Source of the DNA: Adiantum capillus-veneris
Taxonomy: Eukaryota > Streptophyta > Polypodiopsida > Polypodiales > Pteridaceae
Assembly (NCBI GenBank): GCA_014529385.2
Contig: CM043947.1
Location: 131,711,891 to 131,770,390 of the forward strand
Reading direction: 5' to 3'
Length of the DNA stretch: 58,500 bases
A model generated the notes under the pieces. It made no database searches. It was not told the origin of the DNA and saw nothing but the letters and a program-made list of their open reading frames with translations. Position numbers and translations under genes: made by a program. Of the stretch, positions 46,177 to 58,500 are shown one piece after another (position 1 is the first letter of the stretch; every line of letters starts with the position of its first letter).

Positions 46177-48844
46177 GATACATTGCTTACATTTTTCATT
46201 GAGGACTCAAGGTGGCAAGTAGGAGTTCTTTGGTATGAAACAATTATAGGATCATTTCAAACATTCAAAACTAGGTAAGAGAAAACTTTGATATTTTCAT
46301 TCTTGAGACATAAGCATTCAGAACCTCAAATAAGCATTCTTTAGACATAAGCATTCAAAACCTCAAATAATATCAATCTTTCCATGTAGATCAAATAAAT
46401 GTATCAAAGTACGTAGTCAAACACAAGTGGGGTGCCTAAAACCTTGGTTTCAATGTCATTATGGAGGAATCAAGATTTTTTGAAGTTTTTGCTCAGTAAA
46501 AAATTCAAGATAGAGTTCAAGAAATTAGATTTATTTGAGTTAGGGAGCAAAAATAATATGTAGTTTCTTGGTTTCAACATATAAAGTCATTTGTAGTTGT
46601 CAAAGCGCACTAGAATAGCCCCAATTCCATGAGGGGACCTTTGGAAGACCAAAATTATGCTCTTATTTAGCACATGCTCAAGTATGAAATTACGTCTATA
46701 ACTTGCGTGTGACTTGGAAAATAGTCACACGCTCAAATATTAAATTGTGTCTATAACTTGCGTGTGACTTGGAAACTAGTCTTTGAAGGGAATTCCATTG
46801 TTTTGTAACACTAATTACTACTACCTAGATTTTATAAATACAAAAGAGACCATCTCAAGAAAAAGATATAAGAATTTTACAATTTTTTTAGCAAAACAGC
46901 TTGAAATTTTCCTAGAATTTATGAGTTAGAACTTACTATAATTCTTTCCATAGGGATTATATTTTGACATGGAGAAAAATCCAGTGGTTTCTTTCCCTCA
47001 TAACCAACCTATAATAGAAGCAAGGTGCAAGAAAATTCTTTCTAGCTTGACCAATAAATTGCCAAAATTTGGTAGGGAAACATGACACTTTAGAGTCTCA
47101 AGACACTTGCTCAACACTTGAATGCCCAATTACAAGACTAGTGTTAAATATAAAAAGAAAACCTCTTATATTACCAAAAAATTGAACCTTTTTTTAAAAA
47201 GTTGGGGTAAAAACCAGTATTTTTTGTCTCTAGTGGCTGCTAGTTTCTCCTCCCTCTCTCTTAAAAAGGGGTCCCTCTAGAAATATGTTGGTCATACCCT
47301 CCCTTTCTCTCTACTGTACCATCTCTAACTTCTCTTTACTCCACCTTGCAAAGTACATTTTTTTCTTCAATGCCACTTTTCTCTCCTTGCAACAGAGGTT
47401 TGAACTTCCTTTCTCTTTTCAAGATTGCTGCATTTCCCTGAAGCTTACCACCTATTGAAGCTCTCCATTGTTCTATGAACCTCACTTCATAGTGCTCACT
47501 AAAGCTAAAGATTTGTAGCATATCCTACTCCTAAATCTTCTTTGTTGCATGCATTTACTTTCCTCAATAGATTACTTACTCCTTCCCCATTTAGCTCTCA
47601 AGAGGGGGATTTGCTTTCCGCAATAGCTTCTTTATACCTTCTTTCCCATTCAACGAGCTTACAAATGAGGGGCATAATGGTGGAATTGACCATCTTTGTA
47701 TGTCTTCTACCCTTGATCTTTATGAAGTTGAGACCATGGCTATGCATAGACTAATTATAAATTTCTATGTGCAAGTGGTGCTTTTTCCTTCTATGGCATC
47801 AACATATGCCATCGATGACCTAGGAGTGTTATTGACTCTATTTCTTGCAGCAACATAGAAGACAATAGTGGTTGTTGAGTGAGTATTGATTACAAACAAT
47901 TGATGTGCATGACAATGTAGTCAAGCTCAAGAGGTGTACACAAGGTCTCAAGGAGACCCATAGCTTCCCCAACACACCATCGGAAGGGAAGAACCATCAA
48001 GATCAAGTAAACCCAATATGGTAAGCGGCTAGCAAAGGTGCATCACGTGTATATAGCTTCAAAATTGAAGCAGTGGACAACAATACTCCACCAAGGATTC
48101 CCACATACTCTAATTCCACTTCTCTATACATTTTTAGGATTTTTATTTTTTCTATTTTAACCTCATATGTTGCTTCTAATGCGTGCATGATATCCATTGC
48201 TTGTTTATTCTTACATATGTTTTTTTATTTGATTTTGTAGAGTAAGAGCTAATAGAATCCTTCATAGGGACCGTTGAAGACATCCAAGTGAAACTTGGAC
48301 AATTAGTATATGCTGGTTGTCCATCCTATAAGCTTGTCTCATGGGACATTTTTTTTAATAGCCAATAGCCATACTTATGTCATGCCTAGGAAAAATGGCT
48401 ATGGTAATATATCTCTCATTCACTCATCAAGCTTACAGAGTTTGGAATGGCCTATGATGCCAAACAACACATTAATAGTAGCAACCAAAAGGAGAATGGA
48501 GGTGGATGTGCATGTAGTTATGAAGTGCACCTATGGGTCCCACAAAGAAATGGTAGCATGGTTTATGTCTCTTCATGCATTTGTGTATATCTTTCCATTG
48601 TGAAGTGATCATAGCACACCAACGATGTGGATTTGCAAATGGGATAGTGTGATGAACAACTTACTTGGAGTTGGATGGGAGACCAATGTGGTCAACCATC
48701 AAAGAGATAACATTAAGTGCTCTATAATTGGGGAGAAATTGATGTTTAGAATCCATATTGCAAAAAGAATCTTGTCAATAGTCTTGTCTAATAGAAGGTG
48801 GAATCAAACAATGGGAGAATAGGAGGCACTTGACTTTCATGTTG
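46177..48844. other. Intergenic stretch without a supported gene
   Basis: AT-rich sequence with a short local duplication (GTCTATAACTTGCGTGTGACTTGG near 46693 and 46750) and a pyrimidine-rich TATA-less region near 47250-47400. Only short unconvincing open frames are present. Confidence 0.5.
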
Positions 48845-50860
48845 TGTTAACTGAGTCAACGTCAGTTAACAGAAGTTGCTAAAGACTGAAGACGTACGAA
48901 TGCACATCAAAGATCAAAGTGAAGTAACAGTAAAATGTAAGGTTTCCAGTTTTTGAAACCTTAGAAATTGTACAAAGCCTGATCAAATTAACTTGGTTGT
49001 TAAGAAAACATTGTAGAATGATCCAACTATAGCAAATATTGGTATTTTTGGAACCGTAACCAGAGCTTTAGTATGGTTAGAAATTTTCAAAACAGAATTC
49101 CGATAAAATCTGGAAAAGTTACGAGCTCTGAAAAGTTACACTATGAATTTAATTAGTTATGTAAAATTGAATGGTTTCAGTAATTATTACTGCTAAAGAC
49201 TTTTTATCCTAAGGTTATAGAACTTGCAGATATTTCCAAGTTTAATCATTAAAAGTCAGGTAAAATAGCAGCAATCGATTCTGGAAGCTGGGAGGGCTGT
49301 GTGGGGATATGATGAACCTGCCCGAGATAGATTTAGCAGTAGGTGGCGCTAGTTGGAAGCTGGGGGCTTGCTTGAGGTGCCAGGACCTGCCAGAAACAGC
49401 CCAGGGCCCTTGAAAAGCTATAAAAAGACCCCCCCCTTCTTCACAAAAAATTAAACTCGGAGCCTTGAAAAATTCTCTCACATCTAGAGGGACCTCTTCT
49501 CAGGAATCACTAGAGAGCAAAGCTCTAGTTGGATAATCAACAGTAATTAGCACTAACACTTTTTAATTAGTAAAACTATGTTAATCTATTTACATTTTCT
49601 TAATTAATTGAAGATTAAACCTATTTATACTCTAAAATTCTCTCCAAATTCTAAATTCTCTGTTGATTATTGAGATTAAGCTTAGGAATAATAATCTAAT
49701 TACTTATAATATTATATTAGGGCTAAAATTACTCATTTTAATCATAAATTAATGATAATTACACTAATTAAATTTAGATTAAGATGAGATAATCATCAGA
49801 GCTGGGTTAGACTGTCAATATGCTAAGAAAGTTATCTTTTAATTTTTTAAAGTAATTTTTATAATTATTTAAGTAAAATTACTATGTTTTTAAGGGAAAA
49901 ATAATGGGAAAAATGATCAAATTAATCCAAAAATATTTGACATAATTATCAAAGGTAAAATTTAACTTAACAAACCCATGATAATTATCTTAATCTCAAA
50001 TAATTATTTTAACTAATTATCTCATCAAAAAAATACTATTTTTAAGGGAAAATAAAAGGCAAAAAGTAGAAAACTAATCCAAAAAGCTTTGAGATAATTA
50101 TCACAGGTCAAAAACATTTTAAGAAACTTGTGATAATTATCTTAACCTCAGATAATTAGTTTAGATAATTATTTTAACTAATAGTAACCAATTTTGTGTA
50201 TAAATTAGAAAAAGGAAATTAGTAAATGAATTTCTACAATCACCCAGTAATTACCAGAGGTTAGAAATAACTTTTGAAGGCTAAAAAAATTACCTTAGCC
50301 CAAATAATTAGTATAACAAATTACCGTCGACCAATATTGCCTAAATTAGACCATAAATCTAGAAGGGAAAAGTTATAAATCAATTTTATGAGTTAGCTAG
50401 AAAATTCTTAGAGATATATTATATCAAATTCCATCTAGGGTAAGTAACCCACTAGCAGATAGATAACTCATAATTTACTAAGGCCAAAATATGATATTTT
50501 TGGAATATAAACTAAGGAGAATTTAGTAAAATAGCTCCAATAATTATACGATAATTATGGGAGAATACTAATAGTACCAGGAAGTTACAGGAGAAATATC
50601 TCATCCAATATTTAACAAGGATACCTATTTACTCCAAAAATCCTTTTTTTGGATAAAAGAAAGAAAAGAGATTATTCATTTAATTCTCTAATCGATCAAG
50701 TTCTTTTATAAAGGTTGCCAATATGGCTCCAAAAAGAACCAGAGCAAATCCTCTTTCCGATGAAGAGGATACAATCAACAAAAGAAATAGAGGACTCATG
50801 ACCATGAGACTGGGCCTAGTCAGGCCTACGGAGGAAAGTCTGTAGGCGCTAGCGTAGCAG
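48845..50860 (+). other. Possible LTR promoter, leader and gag start of an unclassified retroelement
   Basis: Starts near a TGTTAACTGAGTCAACGTCAG palindromic block. A good TATA box (CTATAAAAAGACC) lies at 49418-49430, followed by a long, very AT-rich leader (49560-50660) full of GATAATTATC-like words. An ATG at 50723 then opens a short basic frame (MAPKRTRANPLSDEED...) that stops after about 40 residues. The arrangement resembles an LTR plus leader plus start of gag, but no second LTR or primer site was found. Confidence 0.3.
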
Positions 50861-52014
50861 AAAATGGTTGACCAATCACAAGTGGATTTCCATTTTGTTC
50901 ACTTGAGTCTTTAATTAGATTAAATTTTGTTTATAAATTAACATTGCATATGTAAGGACTAGGAAAGATTAACTGGCCATAAAAGAAAGGCGACATCGAA
51001 GAAACCAACGAGCAATGGTTGTAAATAGGAAATGAATGATTGGGTTATGATTGATTGACCGAGGAAAGAAATGTTTGATCATCCTTAAGACGCCTTGGAA
51101 TATTTTACTCCACGTAATGAGTAATGATGGCGATTCCGCCATGGATGAGTCGGTTTCCTCAGTGCGGGTGGAGTCTTTACCCCGTGCTTGTGAATATTAC
51201 TTAGGATATCGAGTTTATCTTAGAGGAACCGCCCGGTGGTATGGGCGCCTGAACTATGGGTGATGGCTTTTTCCACCCTGGTTTTTATAAATAAGGAATG
51301 GGTGTCGTTTTTTCACCCCTGTATAGGAGGACTTGAGACAAGCCAATACTGGTCAGAGTTACTCCAGAATGACAGTACCTTGTCTTAAGTTTAAAGATGT
51401 TTGTTTGCTAAAATAATGTTTTCAATACTTTTTTCAAGGGCTGTTTTAATGAAACTCAGTTATTATGAAACTTAAAAGAAATCATTGTTTTAATTGTGAC
51501 AAGAATGTGGTAGTACTTAAATAACAAAGCAACTTGTGTGAGTGCGGGGTGGTAAGTGGGGATTGACTAAGGTTGTTAATCATGGCCGGGTGGACCTGAT
51601 AGTCAGGTAACTATCCATTCCCGCGTACTAAAAACATCTAGAAACTTTTCCCTTGGAAGAGGAGTCCACCAGCGGCGGCTGTGTCCTCACATATGTTAGG
51701 GAGAAAAAATCGTTGGCTAAGGAAACCTTAATCCGAATGATGGAAGTTATAGGGCCAGAATAGTTTTTCTAAATTTATTTAACAAGTTGTCCCGTTTCCA
51801 CTGCGAGACAGGACTAGGTCTCCTTCTAGGGCTATAGACCTAAACCATTATTAATGGTAAGGGTGAATTCCCTGGATTCTTCTTGTTTAGGGACTCAGAT
51901 TTTATTAGGCTTAGAGACCTGTCAAGGATCCCATTCCGCTTTTTGGTGTCGGCAGGTTTGGAGATCTTACATAAAGATTGGAGTTACACATTTTCCATGT
52001 TTTCCCAAAATGGT
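50861..52014. other. Intergenic stretch, possible retroelement remnant
   Basis: More GC-rich than the preceding leader, with TATTTATAAA-type and GGGTGGTAAGTGGGG stretches. No homologous partner is present in the window. No gene is recognised. Confidence 0.35.
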
Positions 52015-53282
52015 GGAGTTCCAAGATGTAAAGAATATGATAGTTATTGTGCGTAGGTGGCAGATTAAGTGAGTTGTGGATCCCTAAAGGCCTTGGGTGC
52101 CCGGACATTGCATATTTTTACCCTAGGTACATAAGGCAATGTGTAAAAGAAATTAGGGTTCTCAAGATCATTTGTTGAGAGAACTCTTTGGTGAGAGCTC
52201 TTGAGGTGTGTGGCTATGGAGTCCTTGAGCGTCTCCTTGCTCATGAGACTTGATTAACACTAATCAATGATTCATTCTCTTTCACTATGCCTCTCTCATG
52301 CTTCTTATGATTGACTATGATGCTTAGATTAGCTAGATCTTAACTAATTAGTGGTTAATCCCTCTCTAATCTTGTGTGATTTCCCTCTTTTGCTTGTGTG
52401 TGCATGTAGGTTTGATTGGAGTGTGTTGCTCGATAGATTCATGTGTGTGTGCTTGCGATTAGTGTGTTGCATGATAGGATTAGTGTTGTGTGCATCTTGA
52501 AATCTTAGTGTGTGTGATTGGGTTGATTAGATGTGAAGAGAAGTGGATATGGAGATTGCCCTTCATTGCGGCTTAGCTCCTCCATAGGCCGAGAATCTCA
52601 CCTCATAGAGTTAACCATTTGTGTTGCTAAATCTTGATTTATTTCAAGCCATTGTAATATTTTAATGTGTTACGAGCTCAATGGGAGTTCCAAGATGTAA
52701 ATAATACGATAGTTATTGTGCCTAGGTAGCAGATTCAGTAACCTAAAGACCTTGTGCGCCCGGACATTGCATATATTACCCTAGGCACATAAGGCAATGT
52801 GTAAAATAAATTAGGGTTCTCAAGCTCATTTGTTGAGTGCACTCTTGGGTGAGAGCTCTTGGGGTGTGTGGCTATGGAGTCCTTGAGCTTCTACTTGCTC
52901 ATGAGACTTGATTAACACTAATCAACGATCCATTCTCTTTCACTATGCCTCTCTCATGTTTCTTATCATTGCCTATGATGCTTAGATTAGCTAGATCTTA
53001 ACTAATTAGTGGTTAATCCCTCTCTAATCTTGTGTCATTGCCCTCTTTTGCTTGTGTGTGCATGTAGGTTTGATTGGAGTGTGGTGCTCGATAGATCTAT
53101 GTGTGTGTGCTTGCGATTAGTGTGTTGCATGATAGTATTAGTTTTGTGTGCGTCTTGCAATATTAGTGTGTGTGACTGGGTTGATTTGAGGTGAAGAGAA
53201 GTAGATATGGAGATTGCCCTTAATTGTGGCTTAGCTCCTCTATAGGCCGAGAAGCTCACCTCATAGAGTTAACCATTTGTGT
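52015..53282. repeat. Tandem duplication, unit about 669 bp
   Basis: Two direct copies beginning GGAGTTCCAAGATGTAA at 52015 and 52684. They stay collinear with few differences through GTGCCCGGACATTGCAT, CTCATGAGACTTGATTAAC and AGAGTTAACCATTTGTGTT. No protein is coded. Confidence 0.92.
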
Positions 53283-53888
53283 TACCACGATTAGCTCACT
53301 AACCGTGTGAGTGTTTCCATGCCCTAGCCGAGTAGCTCATCCCTCTGTATTGACAATTTTGTTGGTCATTGGAGCTATTGCAACGATGGGAACCCCAACA
53401 TGTTTCTACTAGAGAGAACATTGACCTTCAAACTCTAGGGGGTCCACCTTTCAAAAGTACCTATAGCATGTGCGTTCAAGAGGTATTTTTAAAACCCCTC
53501 TACACATACACTTCATCATGAATTAAAAGACCCCTCTTCCTTCATAAACTTGTAACGTTTTTTCCGTCATCCATTTTTAAAACCCTCTTTCACATGTAAT
53601 TTTGTAACTCTTTGATATATAAAAAAACTCATGTGCTACACTTACATATTTTTAGGTGGAACCCCCAGGCTTCAAACATGTCTATGGTGCATGACATCTC
53701 TATGAAAAATGACTAAAACCTCTACCATCTTTGCGAGTATCTCAATATGAGATATACATGTCTCCATGATGATATGGTGCATGGCGTCTTTGTCAATAAC
53801 GACTGTCACCTCTACCATCTTCACGAGTATCTCATTTGAGATATATATTGCCCAAGTTTTACCTCTTTGTTGTCAATGATAAGATTAT
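53283..53888. other. Spacer with a short direct repeat
   Basis: Mostly featureless. Around 53685-53865 a block of about 90 bp containing CCTCTACCATCTT and GAGTATCTCA is duplicated with divergence. Confidence 0.5.
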
Positions 53889-54114
53889 TTGGTCTACTAC
53901 TATATATGTGATATAGTGATGTGTGTGGACACACTTAGGACCACTAGGGAAATTTTTCCCTCACTAGGAGGTTTTCCCCCCCCGTACATTGTATATACGC
54001 CCATCACTCTAGGGCTAAACCATTTTGCACTGAGCAATATACTCTCTGTTGTGTTTCCTGAGCTTCTTCATCTTCTCCAAGCTGTGTGTGTTTCTTTGCA
54101 ACCTTGATTCCAAC
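53889..54114 (+). repeat. C3 5' LTR
   Basis: Shares GTGATGTGTGTGGACACAC, the CCCATCACTCTAGGGCTA block and a CCAACA end with the C1 and C2 LTRs, with more differences. The exact 5' edge is uncertain. Confidence 0.75.
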
Positions 54115-54403
54115 AATTGGGATTAGAGTAAGTTGCATCCTCCCAGGCATAACCACTAGCATTTCCATCACCCGTTTGCTCACTTTCTCTAATTTGGGTG
54201 AGCTTTGGTGAGTATGACCAAGTTGAAAAATATTTTGGGTAGGCTCAAAGAGCTCGATCTACTCAAAATTTTGATCAGACTCATTTTGGCCTCCATTTCC
54301 ACTACAGGGAGTACTGCATAGGCAATTTCATCCTTTTGTGCATAATTTTTGTCATTGAAAAAGAAGTCCCTTACACTCGTCTTTGGGTTGTGCTATGTAG
54401 CAC

Positions 54404-55760
54404 ATGTTGGTCCCACTTTGTTTTTCCTCTTTGCGGACAATTTTCACATCAGGTGTAGTCATTTTCCTGACACTGACAACAACACATATGTTTGCTGTTG
54501 ATGAGTCTAAATTGGATGGGGACAACTACCCAATGTGGACTTACATTATGACACATGTTATTGTGCCAAAGGGCATATGGAATGTTGTGTAGGGCATTGA
54601 TTTACATCTTCCTTCTATGAATATAAGATTTGTTGAGGATATTGTAGGCTCTACTTGGTAGGTTTGTTGCTGCTAGAGTTGTTTTGCCTATAGCTGAGCA
54701 GTTTCATTAGGGTGTTAGAGATGTGTAGGTGCATGCATTGATTGCATTATCAATTAAGCATACTATTACTCCTCACATTCTAAGGAAACAAAACAGGCTT
54801 GGAATATTTTGGCCGGTCTTTATGCAAGTCAAATGAGGCTAAAATTGCATTGTTGCATAAAGAATTGGATTCAAAGATTATGCAAGAAAAACATGATATG
54901 GAAAATTTTCTTATTGGTATTAAGAATATTAATGAGCATCTCATTTTTGTGGGTAAAGTCATTTCTGACAATTCACTTGTGTAGATTATTCCAACTACAT
55001 CACCAAATTCTTGCCAGACTTTTGCTAGCACTTGGAGAATTATGACCCAAAGATACCCTCGAGCTATCAAGTTTGATGCATTATGCACATTGCTGTTAGT
55101 AGACAACAGTCACTTTCAAGAAAGAACAGGGTTAAACAACATGCAATTGAATAAGATTTTGTTGTTGCTCAAAGAAAAGGTGGTAACAACAATGTATCTA
55201 CTTCTCATGGTTCTTTGGTGAGTAGCAAATCACTTGTTCCTAATGCTTCTATTGGCAACACCTCGTCTGAGAATTTCATGAAAAAGGCAAAAAAAAGATG
55301 AATTACCATTATTGCAAGGCTAATGATCACTTGATAAAGAAGTGTCCTAAATTGAAGGCAAAAGAGGCCAAGAAGAAAGAGTCTGGTTCCCAATGCATCT
55401 ATAGTAGAATCTTCTGTGAAAGGAAATTGTGATGCTAATGTAGATCCTGAACGTGCATTTATGATCCTTCTATCCATGATGAATATATGTCAGTTGCTGA
55501 AAATTCACATATGTCATACTTTAATATTGGTGATACAAAGCACATTACTTCACATCATGACTTGTTTACCTCTCTTGAGTCTATCCCTCATGGGGTCACT
55601 TGTGCCAACAATGTCTCTGATCCAGTCAAGGGAGTTAGAAAGATTGTGTTGACTACTACGAATGGTAGTTCTTTCACATTTGTTAATGCAATTTATATAC
55701 CTGGGATGTCCAAGAACTATGATGTCCATCTGTATACTTTTATACACCTACTTCTTGCTT
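54404..55760 (+). pseudogene. C3 copia gag-protease relic
   Basis: A gag start-like stretch ESKLDGDNYPMWTYIM at about 54501 fits copia gag N-termini (LxGxNYxxW). A degenerate zinc knuckle YHYCKANDHLIKKCPKLK lies near 55300; the first Cys is lost. A protease region near 55550 has FTSLESIPHG and FVNAIYIPGMSKN, typical of the stretch after the copia protease active site. Stops are frequent. Confidence 0.7.
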
Positions 55761-55823
55761 GTCTATGAGCCAACCAGGTTTGGTTGCGCCAATGTAGTCC
55801 AAAGCCGAGAGACATCGTTGGGC

Positions 55824-55993
55824 AAAATTTTGTCAAAACAGGGCCACGAGGGGACCATACGTAGGTTGCGGGCAACCAATCATGCACCACAACATTTGAT
55901 GGGACTGAAGAGGTCCAAAAGTCCCCATCATGTTGTGGGCCATCCACAACCTACGTATGGTCCCCCTTGTGGCCCTGTTTTGATAAATTTTTT
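55824..55993. repeat. 170-bp foldback (inverted repeat)
   Basis: Arms 55824-about 55872 and about 55947-55993 pair almost fully: TCAAAACAGGGCCACGAGG on one side and its complement on the other, including the palindrome-like CATACGTAGGTTG. The middle pairs partly as well. It could be a tiny MITE-like element or a relic of an inverted duplication. No clear target duplication was found. Confidence 0.8.
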
Positions 55994-56689
55994 CCTGATG
56001 GTATCTCTCAGCTATTTGGATTGCATGAGGTCAGTACTTAAATTAAACAACTTGAGATGTACAGTTACCAGGAAAACACAATGTAATAACAAATTTTACA
56101 ATTGCACCAAATGGTGGAAATTGAGTCATTGCTATTATATGAAAAGATTACAATTCTCAAAAGAGAGGTTACATGGGAATAATCTAACCCTTATGGAGGT
56201 AACCCTCATTTTGCAAGTTCATTGCAAATGATAAATCTGTGTTTTTTAAAGTGACCCAATTTGCATATACCATACAAGAAATGGCATCTTGGAATAGCTA
56301 CACCAAAATATCCTCCAAGGCAACTTGTAGGGCCAATAGGGTAGCAGGCTGTATCTTGGTTACTGAATCACTGTATTCTTCAATAATGTCTCTCACCACT
56401 AGAGAGAAGACCGCTGTTGGAATGATTGTCTTGGTGCTCTTTTGGTATTTTTTGATGTCCTACAGAGCCACTACTCCTGACCTCCATCTTCATTTTTGTT
56501 TGTTTGTTGGAATCGGTGGAGAAGTTGGCTATCAAGCCCATTGAAGAGGTTCATTTCTGTACTTTGTCCTCTTCTCTGCTTAGGTTTGTTCCCTTTGGGT
56601 GTCAGCTTGTTTTTCTTGTTCTTCACACATTTTTTTTCATGTTGTAGAAACTTTGAAGGTTCAGAGCTTCAAACTCCACCTTTTTGGGC

Positions 56690-57383
56690 TGCTTAAGTCC
56701 TCTCCTTTGTTGCCTTCTTCTCCACCTCTACACCTACTTGTAATTTTGCAAGGTGGGCTCTCTTGACATTTGACCTTTTCCACTCCTCCAACTACCTTTT
56801 CCTTCTCTCCTCCTCCTGCTTCTTTCTTGCTTCTCTTTCAACTTCCTCTTTCCTTTGCTTCTCCAAAGTTCTTTTGATTCACTTGGCCTCTCGCGATTAA
56901 GACTTGGGAACGCTTGATACTACCTTTCCTTTGTTTGATGCAAGGGCAAAATCTCATAGTTCTCACGGTTACTTGAGATGTAAGTTGTGTGCCGCTGATA
57001 GAAAATATATCCTCGTTAAGTAAGGGGTCCCAATATTCTTCTTCAATGGCACGTTTTTCTTGTTTTGCTCTTTGTAGAGTAGAAAGTGATGGGGGAGCTG
57101 GCAGACACATGCGTGTGGCATGATTTAACGATGACAGGTATCCAAAAATCTATTGCATGCTTGTTTGATCCTTCCTACTTGAAGGTTAGGAAGGTTGTGA
57201 GGCGTTAGGAGTGGGTTGTGGTGGTTGGTTCTCCTCATGCGGTTGAGGTTGTGGATTTGATGTAGAGGATCTGGCATGAGCTGATGGTTGTGGATTTATT
57301 TGATATGAGTGGTGGTGGTGGAATTGGTGTGCATAGTGGTTTGTTTTTGCGTGTCTTCCATGTGGTGCAAGATATGAGTGCAT
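56690..57383 (-). pseudogene. Possible decayed gene with Pro/His-rich start and Lys/Glu-rich coiled coil
   Basis: Read right to left. An open frame starts MHSYLAPHGRHAKTNHY with a Pro/Gln-rich stretch (57383-57186), then broken frames, then a stretch EKQRKEEVEREARKKQEEE (about 56860-56800) typical of a charged coiled coil. Stops at several places. The family is not recognised, and it may be chance in a purine-biased strand. Confidence 0.22.
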
Positions 57384-58500
57384 GCACGTGTATGCTCAAG
57401 AGGAGCTCCAAGAATGTGTGTGAGAAATGAACTTCAAGCTATGAGTTTTGACTTATATAGTACTTAAAGCTTTTAAGAAATTTAAAAATCTTAATAAAAC
57501 TAATATAAGTTCAAAACAACTCAAAAAGAGATGAGATTCATGCACGGAACCATTGAATGTGCCATCAAAAATCACTTGGCATTACTATGCATGTTTACAA
57601 TAAAAATGGTATATTTGTCAAAAATTAATTAACTTCTTTTACAAAGCCTACATTTTGTTTCCTAGTCTCTAACCACCATCAAGAACAATCTTTTGCACTT
57701 AAAGTATGATATGATTGTGATCACCTCATATTAATCACTTTTGTTATCCTGCATTTTATACTACTTTTCACTCTAGTCTTCTTCCTCTCTCTCCCCACTA
57801 AAATTTTATAGGACTAGTTGAAAATCTCATGCACAACATTGCTCCTTTTCCTTCCACTTCCATGAAATGTATTTTTTAAGTAGAGTTATTTTCTTGATAG
57901 TATGAGCTCTCAATTCCTTGGCTACTCCAAATGCCTAATGAACCGTAGGTGTCGAGGAAAAATGCAGCATGTGCAAAAAATATGTGCTGCAAATAAATAT
58001 AAACGACTTTAGTTTACACACACAAACAATTTGACTATAGAGATTAAGTGTTCAACCCAGCAAATACCATGTTATGTGTGTTTCCCCCATGCATCAACCA
58101 TTTGGGCTCTGAAACTATTTTGTGCAAACTTCAATGTGGAGATCTCATACGAGGTTAGCTTTGCCTTTTCAATAAAATTACAAATATCATCAATAGATTT
58201 CACACACAAAATGCTTAATTCCAAGGGCTACTTTGCTACCTCTGTAAGTGGTTGTGACACATCTTTTTTATAATAGAAACTCATTGGAACTTTGGGAGTC
58301 AAAATAGTTTGAAACCAGATGCCTCATTTTACTACCACCCATACATATACTATTGACTTGCTCCTATGTATTTCCAAATTCCTTCTTATCCTTTGTTAGC
58401 TCAACTACACCACCATGGAGACCAAAAATTGATAGAATATCAGTTTTCTTATACAATTTTCTCTTCTTTCTTCATGCTCCATATTCCAACCATAATCAAT
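57384..58500. other. Intergenic stretch without a supported gene
   Basis: AT-rich; only short frames. Nothing with motifs or repeats of note. Confidence 0.5.

Larger units (their letters stand above)
53889..55770 (+). mobile_element. Ty1/copia retrotransposon C3, 5' fragment
   Basis: Begins with a diverged copia LTR (53889-54114) of the C1/C2 family. A degenerate primer site TTGGGATTAGAG and the gag-protease part follow. Similarity ends near 55770, so the element lacks integrase, RT, RNase H and 3' LTR. It complements C1 and C2, which keep only the 3' half. Confidence 0.75.

Noticed and set aside
47336-48822. Several open frames of 60-97 codons
   Set aside because: Chance length in AT-rich DNA; no motifs, no splice context, no homologue in the window.

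Overview
The window is a repeat-rich stretch of a nuclear genome, most likely a land plant. The evidence is Ty1/copia elements primed by initiator-Met tRNA, Ty3/gypsy elements, GT-AG introns, and very long AC and AG dinucleotide tracts. I cannot name the species. A large-genome seed-free plant such as a fern is a guess only. No complete ordinary host gene, rRNA, tRNA or CRISPR array was recognised.

The main content is two divergent copies of one unusual DNA transposon. Copy 2 (13921-23802, about 9.9 kb) is complete and has 33-bp terminal inverted repeats with one mismatch. Copy 1 (1-7507) enters from the left edge and keeps only its right end. The gene order is the same in both: (BAH-domain reader, +), (histone H3-like/Ulp1 protease fusion, -), (unknown conserved protein, +), (DDE-type transposase, -). 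The BAH gene of copy 1 would lie outside the window. The fusion protein starts with the canonical H3 tail (ARTKQTARK in copy 1, ARTKKTARK in copy 2). It continues into an H3 histone fold and then into a C48/Ulp1 catalytic domain. I infer that the element carries its own chromatin kit: a nucleosome-like protein, a SUMO/Ub-type protease and a chromatin reader. The copies decay in a complementary way. Copy 1 keeps an open H3-Ulp1 gene but has a broken transposase and a broken unknown gene. Copy 2 has an intact transposase, BAH gene and unknown gene but a frameshifted, nonsense-containing H3-Ulp1 gene.

The rest is nested retrotransposons. Gypsy G1 (minus strand; 7508-9240 plus 26246-28760) hosts copy 1 in its 3' region. 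It is split by gypsy G2 (plus strand, 9241-26240, target duplication AATGG). G2 was in turn invaded by copia C1 (remnant 10682-13622) and by transposon copy 2. Further right are a short internally deleted copia C2 (32597-35565, target duplication GGAAT), a 3'-truncated gypsy G3 (minus strand, 39095-46176) with its 5' LTR and primer site, and a 5' copia fragment C3 (53889-55770).

The remaining sequence (28.8-32.6 kb, 35.6-39.1 kb, 46.2-53.9 kb, 55.8-58.5 kb) is AT-rich non-coding DNA. It holds microsatellites, tandem duplications, a 170-bp foldback, a possible LTR promoter near 49.4 kb, and weak hints of decayed genes or host exons.
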